The notes: generated from the letters alone by a model not told the origin. A DNA stretch of 64,000 bases from Gemmobacter aquarius (GCF_003060865.1 NZ_CP028918.1:1538001-1602000), one strand, 5' to 3'; shown: positions 41,922-50,213, numbered from the stretch's first letter. A program made the numbers and translations.

Positions 41922-43466
41922 ATGTTGCCAGCCCTGATCTACCTTGCCCCCTGTCTGCTGCTGCTTGCAGCCGTCGTGGCCTTTGCCGGTCCGGGGTTCC
42001 GTCCGCGGCGCACGCTTTTCCTGACCGAAGCTGCCGCAGTCGGCGCGATGGTCACGGCGCTTGGGGCGGGGGTGCTGCTGTGGCAGTCGGGGGCTGCGAC
42101 ATCGGTTCTGGTCGGGGTGGGCGGGGTCGGTCTTTCCGTACGGCTGGATGTGGTCAGCGTGGTGATGCTGGCGCTGGTCAGTTTCGTCGGCTGGGTCGTG
42201 CTGCGGTATTCGGCGACCTATCTGGACGGCGAGGCGCGGCAGGGCGTGTTCATGGGTTGGATGGCGCTGGTGCTGGCGGCCGTGATGCTGCTGGTGACGG
42301 CGGGCAATCTGGGGCAGCTGGTGGTGGCTTGGGTCGCGGTGGCTTTGGGCCTGCACAAGTTGCTGCTGTTCTACCCCGACCGGATTCAGGCGCGGCGGGC
42401 GGCGCGCAAGAAGGCCATCACGGCGCGGATGGGGGACGGGGCGGTCATCGCGGCTGCGGTCACGCTGGTTGCAGCCTTTGGCACAGGGGATATCGCCACG
42501 CTGAACGCCACGGCGGCGGGGCCGATGGCGATGCTGGCTGCGGGCTTGCTGGCGCTGGCGGCGGTGCTGAAATCGGCGCTGTTTCCGCTGCATGGCTGGC
42601 TGGTCGAGATGATGGAGACGCCGACGCCGGTGTCGGCGCTGCTGCATGCGGGTGTGGTCAATGCGGGCGGGTTCTTGCTGATCCGGCTGGCCGATGTGAT
42701 GCTGGCCGCCCCCGGCGTGCTGGCGGTGCTGGTCGCGGTGGGCGGGTTCACGGCGTTGATCGCCGGTCTCGTGATGCTGACGCAGACGGCGGTCAAGACG
42801 GCGCTGGCATGGTCGACCATCGCGCAGATGGGTTTTATGATCCTGCAATGCGGGCTGGCGCTGTTCCCGCTGGCGCTGCTGCATATCGTGGCGCATTCGC
42901 TTTACAAGGCGCATGCCTTCCTTGCCTCGGGGGCTGCGGTGAACGAGGTGCGCTCGGTGCGGCGCCCCGGTCCGGTGGCGGTGCCTTCGGCGCGGGCGGT
43001 GCTGCGGGCATTCGCGCTGGCGCTGGTGATATATGGCGCCGTGGGCTTCGGGTTCGGGTTGTCGGATAAGTCACCGCAGGCGCTGGCGCTGGGGGCGATG
43101 CTGATCTTCGGGGTCGCCTATCTGATCGCGCAGGGTCTGGCCGATGCGGCCCCGCGGGCGCTTATGTGGCGCGTGCTTGTCGGATCGGGGTTGGCGGCTG
43201 TGAGCTACTTTGCGCTGCAGATCGGGGCCGAGGCGCTGATGCGCGGCACGCTGCCCGCAACGCCTGCGCCGGGGCCGCTGGAATGGGCGCTGATGGTGCT
43301 GGCCTTGGTGAGCTTCGGGGCGGTGGCGCTGGCGCAGGCGATGTTTCCGCTGTGGTCGCAGCATCCGGCCGCGCGCGGATTGCGGGTGCATCTGGCCAAC
43401 GGACTTTATGCCAATGCGGTGTTCGACCGGCTGACCCACGGGTTCGCCAAGGAAACCGCACGGTGA
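41922..43466 (+). CDS. dabB: DabB: NuoL-like membrane subunit of the DAB inorganic-carbon transporter
   Basis: 514 residues from the ATG at 41922 (AAAGG upstream; ATG 41907 is an alternative). About 13-14 membrane helices. Proton-channel motifs of the NuoL/MrpA family are present: LKSALFPLHGWLVEMMETPT, PVSALLHAGVVNAGGFLLIR and HIVAHSLYKAHAFLASGAAV. In DAB complexes DabB probably couples proton flow to CO2 hydration by DabA. It is followed after 23 bases by dabA and has no complex I genes around it. Confidence 0.92.
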   Translation: MLPALIYLAPCLLLLAAVVAFAGPGFRPRRTLFLTEAAAVGAMVTALGAGVLLWQSGAATSVLVGVGGVGLSVRLDVVSVVMLALVSFVGWVVLRYSATYLDGEARQGVFMGWMALVLAAVMLLVTAGNLGQLVVAWVAVALGLHKLLLFYPDRIQARRAARKKAITARMGDGAVIAAAVTLVAAFGTGDIATLNATAAGPMAMLAAGLLALAAVLKSALFPLHGWLVEMMETPTPVSALLHAGVVNAGGFLLIRLADVMLAAPGVLAVLVAVGGFTALIAGLVMLTQTAVKTALAWSTIAQMGFMILQCGLALFPLALLHIVAHSLYKAHAFLASGAAVNEVRSVRRPGPVAVPSARAVLRAFALALVIYGAVGFGFGLSDKSPQALALGAMLIFGVAYLIAQGLADAAPRALMWRVLVGSGLAAVSYFALQIGAEALMRGTLPATPAPGPLEWALMVLALVSFGAVALAQAMFPLWSQHPAARGLRVHLANGLYANAVFDRLTHGFAKETAR

Positions 43467-43489
43467 ACGGAAATTTTCAGGAGAGCATC

Positions 43490-45847
43490 ATGCTGGTCAA
43501 GCATCGCGACAATTTCACCGGCCCGTTTCTGGAGATCATCAGCGCCGCACGGGCGGCGGTGCGGGCGATCCCTCCGGCCTTTCCCCTGTCGGCCACGGTT
43601 GCGGTCAACCCGTTCCTTGGCCAAACGGCGGCGGGGTTGGCCGAGGCAGGCCAGCGCATGGCGCGGGTCGGCGGGTTGCGGCTGACGCTGCCGCGGGCGC
43701 ATTTTGCAGCCGAGCTGGCGGCGGGGCGGATCACGCCGCAGGATATCGCGGCGGTGTTGACAGAGGGGCTGACGCTTGACGCCGTGCTTGGCGCGGTTAC
43801 GGCGCCGGGCGCTGCGCCAAAGCCGGTGCCGACGGTGGCCGAACTTGCCGCCGAAGTGTCGGGGATCGACTGGCCCGCCATTCTGCTCGACCGGATCGGG
43901 ATTTACGCCGCCGCGCGCTTCGATCAGGGCCAGGCGATGTGGCCGCTTTCGGCGGCAGGGGGCCTTTACGAAGGCTGGTTGCAATTCGCCACGCAGGACC
44001 TTGGCCCCGAGATCGCGGGCCTGACCGGCTTTGCCGAACGGGTTGCGGGTGCGCCCGATGACGCATGGGCTGCGGTGGCGCGGGTGGTTTCCGCACTCGG
44101 GATCGGGTCGCCCGAAGCTGAAGTCTATTTCCACGCCCTGCTGCACCGGCTGGGCGGTTGGGCGCAGGCGGCGCGCTGGAAGCTGTGGCAGGCCGAACTT
44201 GTGGGCGACAACGACGACGCGGTGACCGACCTGCTGGCGATCCGGCTGATCTGGGAAGAGGCGCTTTTCGCGCAATATGGCGACAGGCTTTCGGCGGCAT
44301 GGGCCGAAGCGGTGCGGGCATATGGCGCTGGCGATGCGCCTGCGCCGGACTTGCGGATCGATGCGGTGTTGCAGGCGGCATCGGAACGCGCGGGCCAGCG
44401 TCGGCTTGGCGCGGTTCTGGCAGCACCGGTGCGGGCAATGGCGGCTGCGCCGAAACTGCAGGCGGCGTTTTGTATCGATGTGCGGTCAGAGGTGTTCCGC
44501 CGTGCGCTCGAATCGGTCGATGACGGGATCGAGACCATCGGCTTTGCCGGGTTCTTCGGGCTTCCCTTGGCGCATCGCCCCTTTGGGTCGGTTGCCCATG
44601 AGGCGCATTTGCCGGTGCTGTTGAACGCGGGTCTGACATCGACGCCCGATGTCGCCCCCGAGGTCGAGGAAGCCGCGCGCATCACGGCGCGGGCCAAGCG
44701 GGCATGGGGGCGGTTCCGGCAGGCGGCGGTGTCATCCTTTGCCTTTGTCGAGGCGGTGGGGCCGGTTTACGGCGCGAAACTGGTGCGCGATGCGCTGGGG
44801 TTGGGCACGGCTGCGGGCGTGGCCGAGCCTGCTCCGGTGATCGTGGGGCTTTCGGTTGCGGCCAAGATCGACACCGCTGCCACGGTTCTGGGGGCGATGT
44901 CGCTGCGGTCGGGCTTTGCGCCGGTGGTTCTGCTGGTTGGGCACGGGGCCGATGTGGTGAACAACCCGCATCAAAGTGCCTTGCATTGCGGGGCCTGCGG
45001 CGGGCGGACGGGCGAGGTCAGCGCAAGGGCGCTGGCGGCTTTGCTGAACGACGCCGGGGTGCGGGCGGGGCTGGTGGAAAAGGGCATTGCGATCCCCGCC
45101 GAGACCCGCTTTATCGCGGGGCTGCATGACACTGTTTCGGATGGCATCACGCTTTACGATGTCGCGGGGGATGTGTCGCAGCTGCGCGGCTGGCTTGACC
45201 GCGCGGCGGTTCTGGCGCGGGCCGAGCGGGCAGGGCGCTTGCCCAATGCCGGTGTCAAGGGGCGCGGTCTGGCGCGGCGCGGCCGGAACTGGGCCGAGAC
45301 GCGCCCGGAATGGGGCTTGGCGGGGTGTTCGGCTTTCATCGCAGCCCCGCGCCATCGCACGGCGGGCCGCGATCTGGGGGGCCGTGCTTTCCTGCACAGC
45401 TATGACTGGCGGCAGGATGCGGGGTTTGGCACGCTCGAGTTGATCCTGACCGCGCCGGTCGTGGTGGCAAGCTGGATCAGCCTGCAATATTACGGGTCGG
45501 TCGTGGCCCCCGAGGCCTTTGGCGGTGGCAACAAGCTGTTGCACAATGTGGTCGGCGGGTTCGGCGTGCTGGAAGGCCATAGCGGTGCGCCACGGGTCGG
45601 GTTGCCGTGGCAATCGGTGCATGACGGGCAGGGATTGCAGCATGACCCGCTGCGCCTGACCGTGGTGGTCGAAGCCCCCGCCGGGGCGATCACGGCGGTG
45701 CTTGCCCGCCATGACGGTTTGCGCGCCTTGTTCGACAACGGCTGGCTGCACCTGATGCGGCTTGACGACGCGGGCCAGCTAGCCGAACGGCTGCTGCCCG
45801 GACTGGTCTGGGAGCCGGTGCCGGGCGAGATGAAGCTGAGTGCCTGA
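43490..45847 (+). CDS. dabA: DabA: zinc-binding catalytic subunit of the DAB inorganic-carbon transporter (DUF2309)
   Basis: 785 residues from the ATG at 43490 (CAGGAG upstream). The beta-carbonic-anhydrase-like zinc site is visible: C328 and D330 in FCIDVRSE, H485 in LVGHGADV and C500 in LHCGACGG. Family work on DabA identifies the corresponding Cys-Asp-His-Cys as essential. With DabB it is thought to convert CO2 to bicarbonate vectorially in the cytoplasm. No Rubisco or carbonic anhydrase genes are in the window. Confidence 0.93.
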   Translation: MLVKHRDNFTGPFLEIISAARAAVRAIPPAFPLSATVAVNPFLGQTAAGLAEAGQRMARVGGLRLTLPRAHFAAELAAGRITPQDIAAVLTEGLTLDAVLGAVTAPGAAPKPVPTVAELAAEVSGIDWPAILLDRIGIYAAARFDQGQAMWPLSAAGGLYEGWLQFATQDLGPEIAGLTGFAERVAGAPDDAWAAVARVVSALGIGSPEAEVYFHALLHRLGGWAQAARWKLWQAELVGDNDDAVTDLLAIRLIWEEALFAQYGDRLSAAWAEAVRAYGAGDAPAPDLRIDAVLQAASERAGQRRLGAVLAAPVRAMAAAPKLQAAFCIDVRSEVFRRALESVDDGIETIGFAGFFGLPLAHRPFGSVAHEAHLPVLLNAGLTSTPDVAPEVEEAARITARAKRAWGRFRQAAVSSFAFVEAVGPVYGAKLVRDALGLGTAAGVAEPAPVIVGLSVAAKIDTAATVLGAMSLRSGFAPVVLLVGHGADVVNNPHQSALHCGACGGRTGEVSARALAALLNDAGVRAGLVEKGIAIPAETRFIAGLHDTVSDGITLYDVAGDVSQLRGWLDRAAVLARAERAGRLPNAGVKGRGLARRGRNWAETRPEWGLAGCSAFIAAPRHRTAGRDLGGRAFLHSYDWRQDAGFGTLELILTAPVVVASWISLQYYGSVVAPEAFGGGNKLLHNVVGGFGVLEGHSGAPRVGLPWQSVHDGQGLQHDPLRLTVVVEAPAGAITAVLARHDGLRALFDNGWLHLMRLDDAGQLAERLLPGLVWEPVPGEMKLSA

Positions 45848-46103
45848 AGCGATACGGCGGCGGAGCGATCTGCCGCCGTGCTGCGTGGCGCTGTGCCCGC
45901 AGAGATGCAATGGCACCGAGCAGGGCTGCCTTTTGTCGGTCTTTGTTCCGGGCATCGTGACGTTCAGTGTCGCGCCCGATGCGGAAATGCCGGATCGGGT
46001 CGATGGTTTCGAGTTCAATTCGGGCGAGATGCTTTCCGGAATCTTCGACGGGATCATCGACGAAGCCAAGACCAGAGGCGGGGCGGTATTCCGCTTCGTC
46101 TAA
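45840..46103 (+). CDS. Possible small hypothetical protein after dabA
   Basis: A GTG-started frame of 87 codons overlaps the end of dabA. The second half (GFEFNSGEMLSGIFDGIIDE) looks protein-like; the first half is Cys/Arg-rich and may not be translated. No ribosome site was recognised. An 8-bp stem (ACGGCGGC/GCCGCCGT, 45854-45879) falls inside it and may simply be the dabA 3' hairpin. Weak call. Confidence 0.3.
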   Translation: MPEAIRRRSDLPPCCVALCPQRCNGTEQGCLLSVFVPGIVTFSVAPDAEMPDRVDGFEFNSGEMLSGIFDGIIDEAKTRGGAVFRFV

Positions 46104-46336
46104 ACAGAAGGGCCGGGCTTGTAACGGACGCCCGGTCCCGCTTGCCCGTCATCCTCTAGCATGGTCGCACCGTGAGCGGTCAGCGCAGCGCGCAGGGCTG
46201 CTAAAGTAGACGGTTTGAGTTCCTCGCCCCGCTCGAGCCGCGCTACGGTATCAGGCGACACGCCTGCAAACTTCGCAAGATCACGGACGCCAAGCCCCGT
46301 TGCGGCGCGGGCCATTTTGCATTGTGTGGCATTCAA
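46100..46336 (-). CDS. Small XRE-type helix-turn-helix regulator
   Basis: 78 residues from a TTG at 46336 (AGGG upstream). A longer GTG-started version from 46411 is possible but would cover both operator palindromes. HTH: LGVRDLAKFAGVSPDTVARL, then ERGEELKPSTLAALRAALTA, and a C-terminal GPGVRYKPG tail. This type of short repressor is common in alphaproteobacteria. It is divergent from a 63-residue frame, with two matching palindromes between them. Confidence 0.75.
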   Translation of the reverse strand: MNATQCKMARAATGLGVRDLAKFAGVSPDTVARLERGEELKPSTLAALRAALTAHGATMLEDDGQAGPGVRYKPGPSV

Positions 46337-46337
46337 A

Positions 46338-46354
46338 TCGTAACCCTGTTCTGA
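46338..46354. promoter_or_regulatory. Operator-like palindrome, imperfect copy
   Basis: TCGTAAC-CCT-GTTCTGA. It differs from the perfect copy at 46388-46404 at two arm positions and lies directly before the HTH gene start. Confidence 0.55.
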
Positions 46355-46387
46355 TTTATATCGGCGGATTCCTTGCTGTATGTCTGA

Positions 46388-46404
46388 TCGTAACCACGTT
46401 ACGA
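46388..46404. promoter_or_regulatory. Operator-like palindrome, perfect copy
   Basis: TCGTAAC-CAC-GTTACGA, seven-base arms with a three-base centre, 50 bases centre-to-centre from the imperfect copy and 24 bases before the divergent frame. Probably the binding site of the HTH protein. Confidence 0.6.
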
Positions 46405-46427
46405 AAAGCACTCAACGGAGAAGCACA

Positions 46428-46619
46428 GTGAAAACCATTCAGGACATCCTCGCCGATGTGGTGACGGTTAACGGGCTGTCCGAGGCGGCTTTGACCCGCA
46501 CGAGAGCAAGGAACGTAAAGAAAGATAAGCCGCAGCATGACGTTTTGGCATGGCGGGGTGTTAGGCAGGTAGGGAAATCTTTCAGCTTTTTATATGTAAA
46601 ATCAATCATTTATTGGTAA
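46428..46619 (+). CDS. 63-residue hypothetical protein divergent from the HTH regulator
   Basis: GTG start at 46428 with AACGGAG seven bases upstream. The first 45 residues look like a folded helical protein (KTIQDILADVVTVNGLSEAA), while the C-terminal RQVGKSFSFLYVKSIIYW lies in unusually A/T-rich DNA and may reflect truncation or frame drift. Family not recognised. The frame ends 3 bases before the tRNA-Ser gene. Confidence 0.5.
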   Translation: MKTIQDILADVVTVNGLSEAALTRTRARNVKKDKPQHDVLAWRGVRQVGKSFSFLYVKSIIYW

Positions 46620-46622
46620 ATT

Positions 46623-46712
46623 TGGCGGATGGGGTGGGATTCGAACCCACGGTAGGGTTCCCCCTACGCTAGTTTTCAAGACTAGAGCCTTAAACCACTC
46701 GGCCACCCATCC
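46623..46712 (-). tRNA. tRNA-Ser (anticodon TGA)
   Basis: 90 bases with CCA and the long variable arm of class II tRNAs. Acceptor GGATGGG, anticodon stem CTAGT/ACTAG region with loop CTTGAAA, T-arm GGGTTCGAATCCC. Confidence 0.95.
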
Positions 46713-46863
46713 GTGGGCGCGGTGGTATCATGGTGGGTGGCGGATTCAAGGGGGGGCGCGGTGGTGTTGCGTCGGCGGGGAATGGTCGATGCGGGGCGGG
46801 CAGTCGAAACCCGAAGCGGACGTGGTGGTTGGGCGGGACAACCAACCGACGAAAGGTGTTTCG

Positions 46864-47412
46864 ATGAAACTGATGACGATGGCCGTTTCTCTGGCGCTGG
46901 CGGTGACGCCGGTTCTGGCGCAGACCACTTCGGCCGATGGCCCCGCAGCCGACAGTGCGGCAGGGGTTGGCGTGACCACCGATGCCGTGTTCGTCAAGCT
47001 GGCGACCAGCTCGAACATCCTCGAGATCCGGAGCAGCGAGCTTGCCCGCGACCGAGCCGGGAGCGATGCGGTCAAGGCGTTTGCCGAGCGCATGATCGCG
47101 GACCACGCCGCTGCGTCGGCGAAGCTTGCCGAAGTGGCGGGGCAGCCCGCGCCGGACATGTCTGCCGATCTGTCGGGCCAGATGGATGCGAAACATGCCG
47201 AGCAACTGGCGGCGCTCGAGGCTGTGACGGGCGAAGGCTTCGAACAGGCCTATATCGATCTGCAACGGCAGGCGCATGATGCGGCGGTGGCGCTGTTCCA
47301 AAGCTATGCGACGAACGGCGAGGACGGGGCGGTCAAGGACTTTGCCGAAGCCACCGTGCCGACGTTGCAAGAGCATCTGACGCTGGTGCAGGATATGTCT
47401 GAGGCGCCGTGA
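46864..47412 (+). CDS. DUF4142 exported protein
   Basis: 182 residues from the ATG at 46864. The signal peptide MKLMTMAVSLALAVTPVLAQ is cleaved near residue 20. The rest is the helical DUF4142 bundle (ferritin-like), with SSNILEIRSSELARDRAGSD, FAERMIADHAAASAKLAEVA and a region with DAKHAEQLAALEAVTGEGFE. Function unknown; family members are often linked to envelope stress. A perfect palindrome follows 6 bases after the stop. Confidence 0.88.
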   Translation: MKLMTMAVSLALAVTPVLAQTTSADGPAADSAAGVGVTTDAVFVKLATSSNILEIRSSELARDRAGSDAVKAFAERMIADHAAASAKLAEVAGQPAPDMSADLSGQMDAKHAEQLAALEAVTGEGFEQAYIDLQRQAHDAAVALFQSYATNGEDGAVKDFAEATVPTLQEHLTLVQDMSEAP

Positions 47413-47417
47413 CGGAT

Positions 47418-47443
47418 AATCTGTCAGATTTTTCTGACAGATT
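47418..47443. promoter_or_regulatory. PpsR/CrtJ-type palindrome (TGTC-N10-GACA) upstream of the bciB-like gene
   Basis: Eleven-base arms AATCTGTCAGA and TCTGACAGATT around TTTT. It contains TGT-N12-ACA (47422-47439), the consensus of the aerobic photosynthesis repressor PpsR/CrtJ, in its stronger TGTC-N10-GACA form. It lies 74 bases before the ATG at 47513. It could instead be the 3' hairpin of the DUF4142 gene, but no T-run follows. Confidence 0.65.
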
Positions 47444-47512
47444 TGGTGGACCTGGCCGCCGTTTCCTGACTATGATCTGTCGGGCGGGCAGGGTGCCTGC
47501 GAAGGGGCAAGA

Positions 47513-48772
47513 ATGGCGGACGGTCAGGATCTGTCGGAGGTCGGCCGCAGCGGCCTTACGGTGCCGCCGCTTACGGGTGCTGCCCGCCCCGGTCTGTGCA
47601 CCGATTGCGGCGTGTCGCGCATGGGGGACGGCAAGGCCTGCGGGCGAGCCTGCCAGTTCATAGCGCCGGATTACGAAGGTTTGGAGCAGGCGGCGCACGG
47701 GCGCGTGGCCGATCCCGAAAGCGGTGAAGAGCTGTTCTTTGGCGTGACCGCGTCGATGCACCGCGCCCGCATGGCCACGCCGGTTCCGGGGGCGCAGTGG
47801 ACCGGGATCACCACCAGCCTTGCGGCGGCATTGCTGGAAACCGGCGCCGTCACGGCGGTGTTGACGGTGGCGCCCGATCCGTTCGACCGCTGGAAGCCTG
47901 TGCCGGTCATCGTGACCGACCCTGCCGATCTGGAGCAGGTGCGGGGGATGCGGATGGGCTGGGCGCCGACGCTGGCGCTTTTGGAACCGGCCGCGCTGGC
48001 GGGGCATCGCAGGATCGCGGTGATCGGGATACCCTGTCAGGTCCATGCGCTGCGGGCGTTGGAGGCCGAGTTGGGGTTCGAGCGGATCTATGTGATCGGC
48101 ACGCCCTGTTCGGACAATACGACGACCGAGAATTTCCATCGCTTCCTGCGGCTGATCGACCCGAAGCCCGATGCGATCAGCTATCTGGAGTTCCGCGCCG
48201 ATTACCGTGTGGAATTGCGCTATGACGACGGGCGCAAGCGGCGGCTGGTGCCGTTTCTGAAGCTGCCCTTGTCGAAGCTGCCTGCCGATTTCTTTCCGAT
48301 GACCTGCAAGACCTGCGTGGATTATACCAACCGGCTGGCCGATGTGACGGTTGGCTATATGGGCGGCGATGGCGACCAGTGGGTGATCGCGCGGAACGCA
48401 CAGGGAGCCGAGCTGCTGGCGCTGCTGGGCGATCGGCTGGTGCTACGCGCCCTGACCGACAAGGGCAGGCGCGAGGCGGCGGTGCGCGGCTTCATGGCCA
48501 ATACCGAACGTGCGGCGGGGGGGCTGCCGCTGCGGTCGATGCCCGATTGGGCGCGCCCCATCGTCGCCTTCCTGCAGCCGAGGATCGGGCCGCGGGGGCT
48601 GGAGTTTGCGCGCGCACGGGTCGAGATGAAGGCGATCGAAACGGTGCTGCATCTGCGCCGGGCGTTTCCGGCGCGGGTGAAAAACATGGTTCCTGCCCAT
48701 ATTTGGCGCATCGCCGCGAAATACGGGCTGTTCCCTTCGGACGACGAGATTGCGGAACGCGAAGGGCGTTGA
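47513..48772 (+). CDS. bciB: FrhB/F420-hydrogenase beta-like reductase; BciB-type 8-vinyl reductase candidate
   Basis: 419 residues. Cys-rich N-terminus (GLCTDCGVSRMGDGKACGRA) for an iron-sulfur cluster, IAVIGIPCQVHALRALEAEL, IGTPCSDNTTTENFHRFL and FFPMTCKTCVDYTNRLADVT, the order found in the coenzyme F420 hydrogenase/dehydrogenase beta family. In phototrophs this family includes BciB, the ferredoxin-dependent reductase of the 8-vinyl group of divinyl chlorophyllides. The PpsR-type site upstream supports that reading. Other FrhB-like roles cannot be excluded. Confidence 0.75.
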   Translation: MADGQDLSEVGRSGLTVPPLTGAARPGLCTDCGVSRMGDGKACGRACQFIAPDYEGLEQAAHGRVADPESGEELFFGVTASMHRARMATPVPGAQWTGITTSLAAALLETGAVTAVLTVAPDPFDRWKPVPVIVTDPADLEQVRGMRMGWAPTLALLEPAALAGHRRIAVIGIPCQVHALRALEAELGFERIYVIGTPCSDNTTTENFHRFLRLIDPKPDAISYLEFRADYRVELRYDDGRKRRLVPFLKLPLSKLPADFFPMTCKTCVDYTNRLADVTVGYMGGDGDQWVIARNAQGAELLALLGDRLVLRALTDKGRREAAVRGFMANTERAAGGLPLRSMPDWARPIVAFLQPRIGPRGLEFARARVEMKAIETVLHLRRAFPARVKNMVPAHIWRIAAKYGLFPSDDEIAEREGR

Positions 48773-48820
48773 CGGCCTGCCTGCCTGTGGCATCCTTTGC
48801 CTGCAAATTGGGAGAGTGTG

Positions 48821-49411
48821 ATGGAACAGGTTCCGGCGCGGCGGGGGCGGGCGGTCCGCCTGAAACAGGGTCAGGCGATCCGCATCGTCAATACGCATGG
48901 CACGCAGGTGGTGGATACCTGGGCGTTCAATGCCGATGATCCGACTGAGTTCATGTCGATGGAGCATCTGCACGCGAGCCTCGGGTCGATCTTCCCTTCG
49001 CGGGGGGATGCGCTTTATTCGAACCGGCGGCGTCCGATCCTGATGCTGGAAGAAGATACCTCGCCCGGTCGGCACGATACGGTGATCGCGGCTTGCGATG
49101 TGCATCGCTATCAGGGCCTCGGCTGCACGGAATATCATGACAATTGCACTGACAACCTGCATGCCGCGCTGGCGATGGTGGGCTTTGTGCGGACCGAAAC
49201 CCCGTCGCCCCTGAACCTGTGGATGAACATTCCGGTCGCGGCGGACGGCAAAATCGCGTGGGGCGAGCCTTTGTCCAAGCCGGGCGACCATGTGCTGCTG
49301 CGGGCGGTGATCGATTGCGTGGTGGTCATGTCGGCCTGTCCGCAGGATATGATTCCGATCAACGGGGCCGATTGCACGCCGGTCGAGGTGCATTACGAGG
49401 TGGTCGGCTGA
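48821..49411 (+). CDS. DUF1989 (urea carboxylase-associated) family protein
   Basis: 196 residues from the ATG at 48821 (GGGAGAG upstream). Family pattern: GQAIRIVNTHGTQVVDTWAF, SMEHLHASLGSIFPSRGDAL, LGCTEYHDNCTDNLHAAL with conserved Cys and His, and a C-terminal DCVVVMSACPQDMIPINGAD. Homologues flank urea carboxylase and aminomethyl-utilisation genes, but none are here. Likely a metal-binding cytosolic enzyme of unresolved reaction. Confidence 0.85.
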   Translation: MEQVPARRGRAVRLKQGQAIRIVNTHGTQVVDTWAFNADDPTEFMSMEHLHASLGSIFPSRGDALYSNRRRPILMLEEDTSPGRHDTVIAACDVHRYQGLGCTEYHDNCTDNLHAALAMVGFVRTETPSPLNLWMNIPVAADGKIAWGEPLSKPGDHVLLRAVIDCVVVMSACPQDMIPINGADCTPVEVHYEVVG

Positions 49412-49690
49412 GCGAATCTGTCGGCATCTTCAGGCGGAATGGAACCATTCTGTGGCTGAACCAAGTGCAGGACGCCTTGGTCGGCGGGGCGTTGTTGCCG
49501 GTTGCGGAACAATGCGGGGGAATAGTCGCCCAATGTCCATTCACCATGACGGTAAAAGGGCGCAAGCGCGGCCTTTGAATGATCGGGTGGTTGATCGGGC
49601 AGGGCGAAGGTGCGATAGTCATGAAATTGCCAAATCCTGGGGGGGACGCGGCGATGCCTGACAAGTGACCTGTTTCACGAGTGCTGCCAA
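49412..49690. other. 279-base gap without a supported gene
   Basis: A weak minus-strand frame (about 100 codons over 49359-49664) lacks a ribosome site and overlaps the DUF1989 end, so I do not call it. Nothing else is recognisable. It precedes the Hint-like gene. Confidence 0.4.
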
Positions 49691-50092
49691 ATGACCGACC
49701 AGAGCTTTGCCTTGCTCTCTGTCCGCATGTTTGCGGCGGGGACGAAACTTCGGACCGGCGTTGCGCCGGACGATTATACTGCGGTCGAAGACCTGAGCGC
49801 AGGCGAAGCGATCTATGATCCGATCAATCGCCGTTTCCATGACATTGCCGATATGTCCTGCGGCACGCTCGACCGTGAACGTGCGCGGGCGCAGGGGCTT
49901 GACCTGTACCGTCTGGGGCCGGTTGCCGGGACTGCCGCTCCGGTAAGATGCATGATCGAAAGCCGTGACCTGTCGCCCGTGCGGCGCAAGTCCTCGGCTG
50001 ACGATAGCGGCGAGGCCGACGTGTTCTACGGGTTGCATTTCGGGGCGCGGGTGATCGTCGATACCGGCGCTGCCTTGTGCGAGGTTCGCTGA
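49691..50092 (+). CDS. Small Hint-domain-like protein
   Basis: 133 residues. Opening FAAGTKLRTGVAPDDYTAVE, then DLSAGEAIYDPINRRFHDI resembles the start of Hedgehog/intein (Hint) domains, where a Cys or Ala-led block is followed by a V-E-D-L-x-x-G-D segment. Near the end, FYGLHFGARVIVDTGAALCE resembles the last Hint blocks. There is no N-terminal Cys nucleophile (the equivalent is near FAAGT), so self-splicing is unlikely. Assignment tentative. Confidence 0.5.
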   Translation: MTDQSFALLSVRMFAAGTKLRTGVAPDDYTAVEDLSAGEAIYDPINRRFHDIADMSCGTLDRERARAQGLDLYRLGPVAGTAAPVRCMIESRDLSPVRRKSSADDSGEADVFYGLHFGARVIVDTGAALCEVR

Positions 50093-50213
50093 TCCGCAGC
50101 CGAGTGTGTCGCGCGGTCCGATCTTTCCAGAGTGACAGGGTGTCGGCGGCAGGGGCTTTCCTTTGGCTGCGCTTTGCCGCACAAGGGGCCGCTTTTCGCA
50201 AGGAGTGCGGCTG

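Noticed and set aside
41823..42914. Upstream extension of the LysR frame to 652 codons
   Set aside because: The extra 364 codons are antisense to dabB and of Arg/His/Gln-rich composition; the HTH domain begins right after the ATG at 41822.
44158..45129. Plus-strand alternative frames inside dabA
   Set aside because: Gly/Arg/Ala-rich shifted-frame shadows; the dabA frame contains all catalytic motifs.
45840..46712. Integrated prophage or genomic island next to tRNA-Ser
   Set aside because: No integrase, no repeat of the tRNA 3' end seen within the window, and dabA and the DUF4142 gene look native; only a small regulatory module remains, reported as a finding.
47418..47443. Simple terminator of the DUF4142 gene
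   Set aside because: The stem is perfect but is followed by TGGTGG rather than a T-run, and it matches the PpsR consensus exactly; termination is kept only as an alternative.
49359..49664. Minus-strand gene in the gap after the DUF1989 gene
   Set aside because: It overlaps the end of the DUF1989 gene, lacks a ribosome site and shows no family features.
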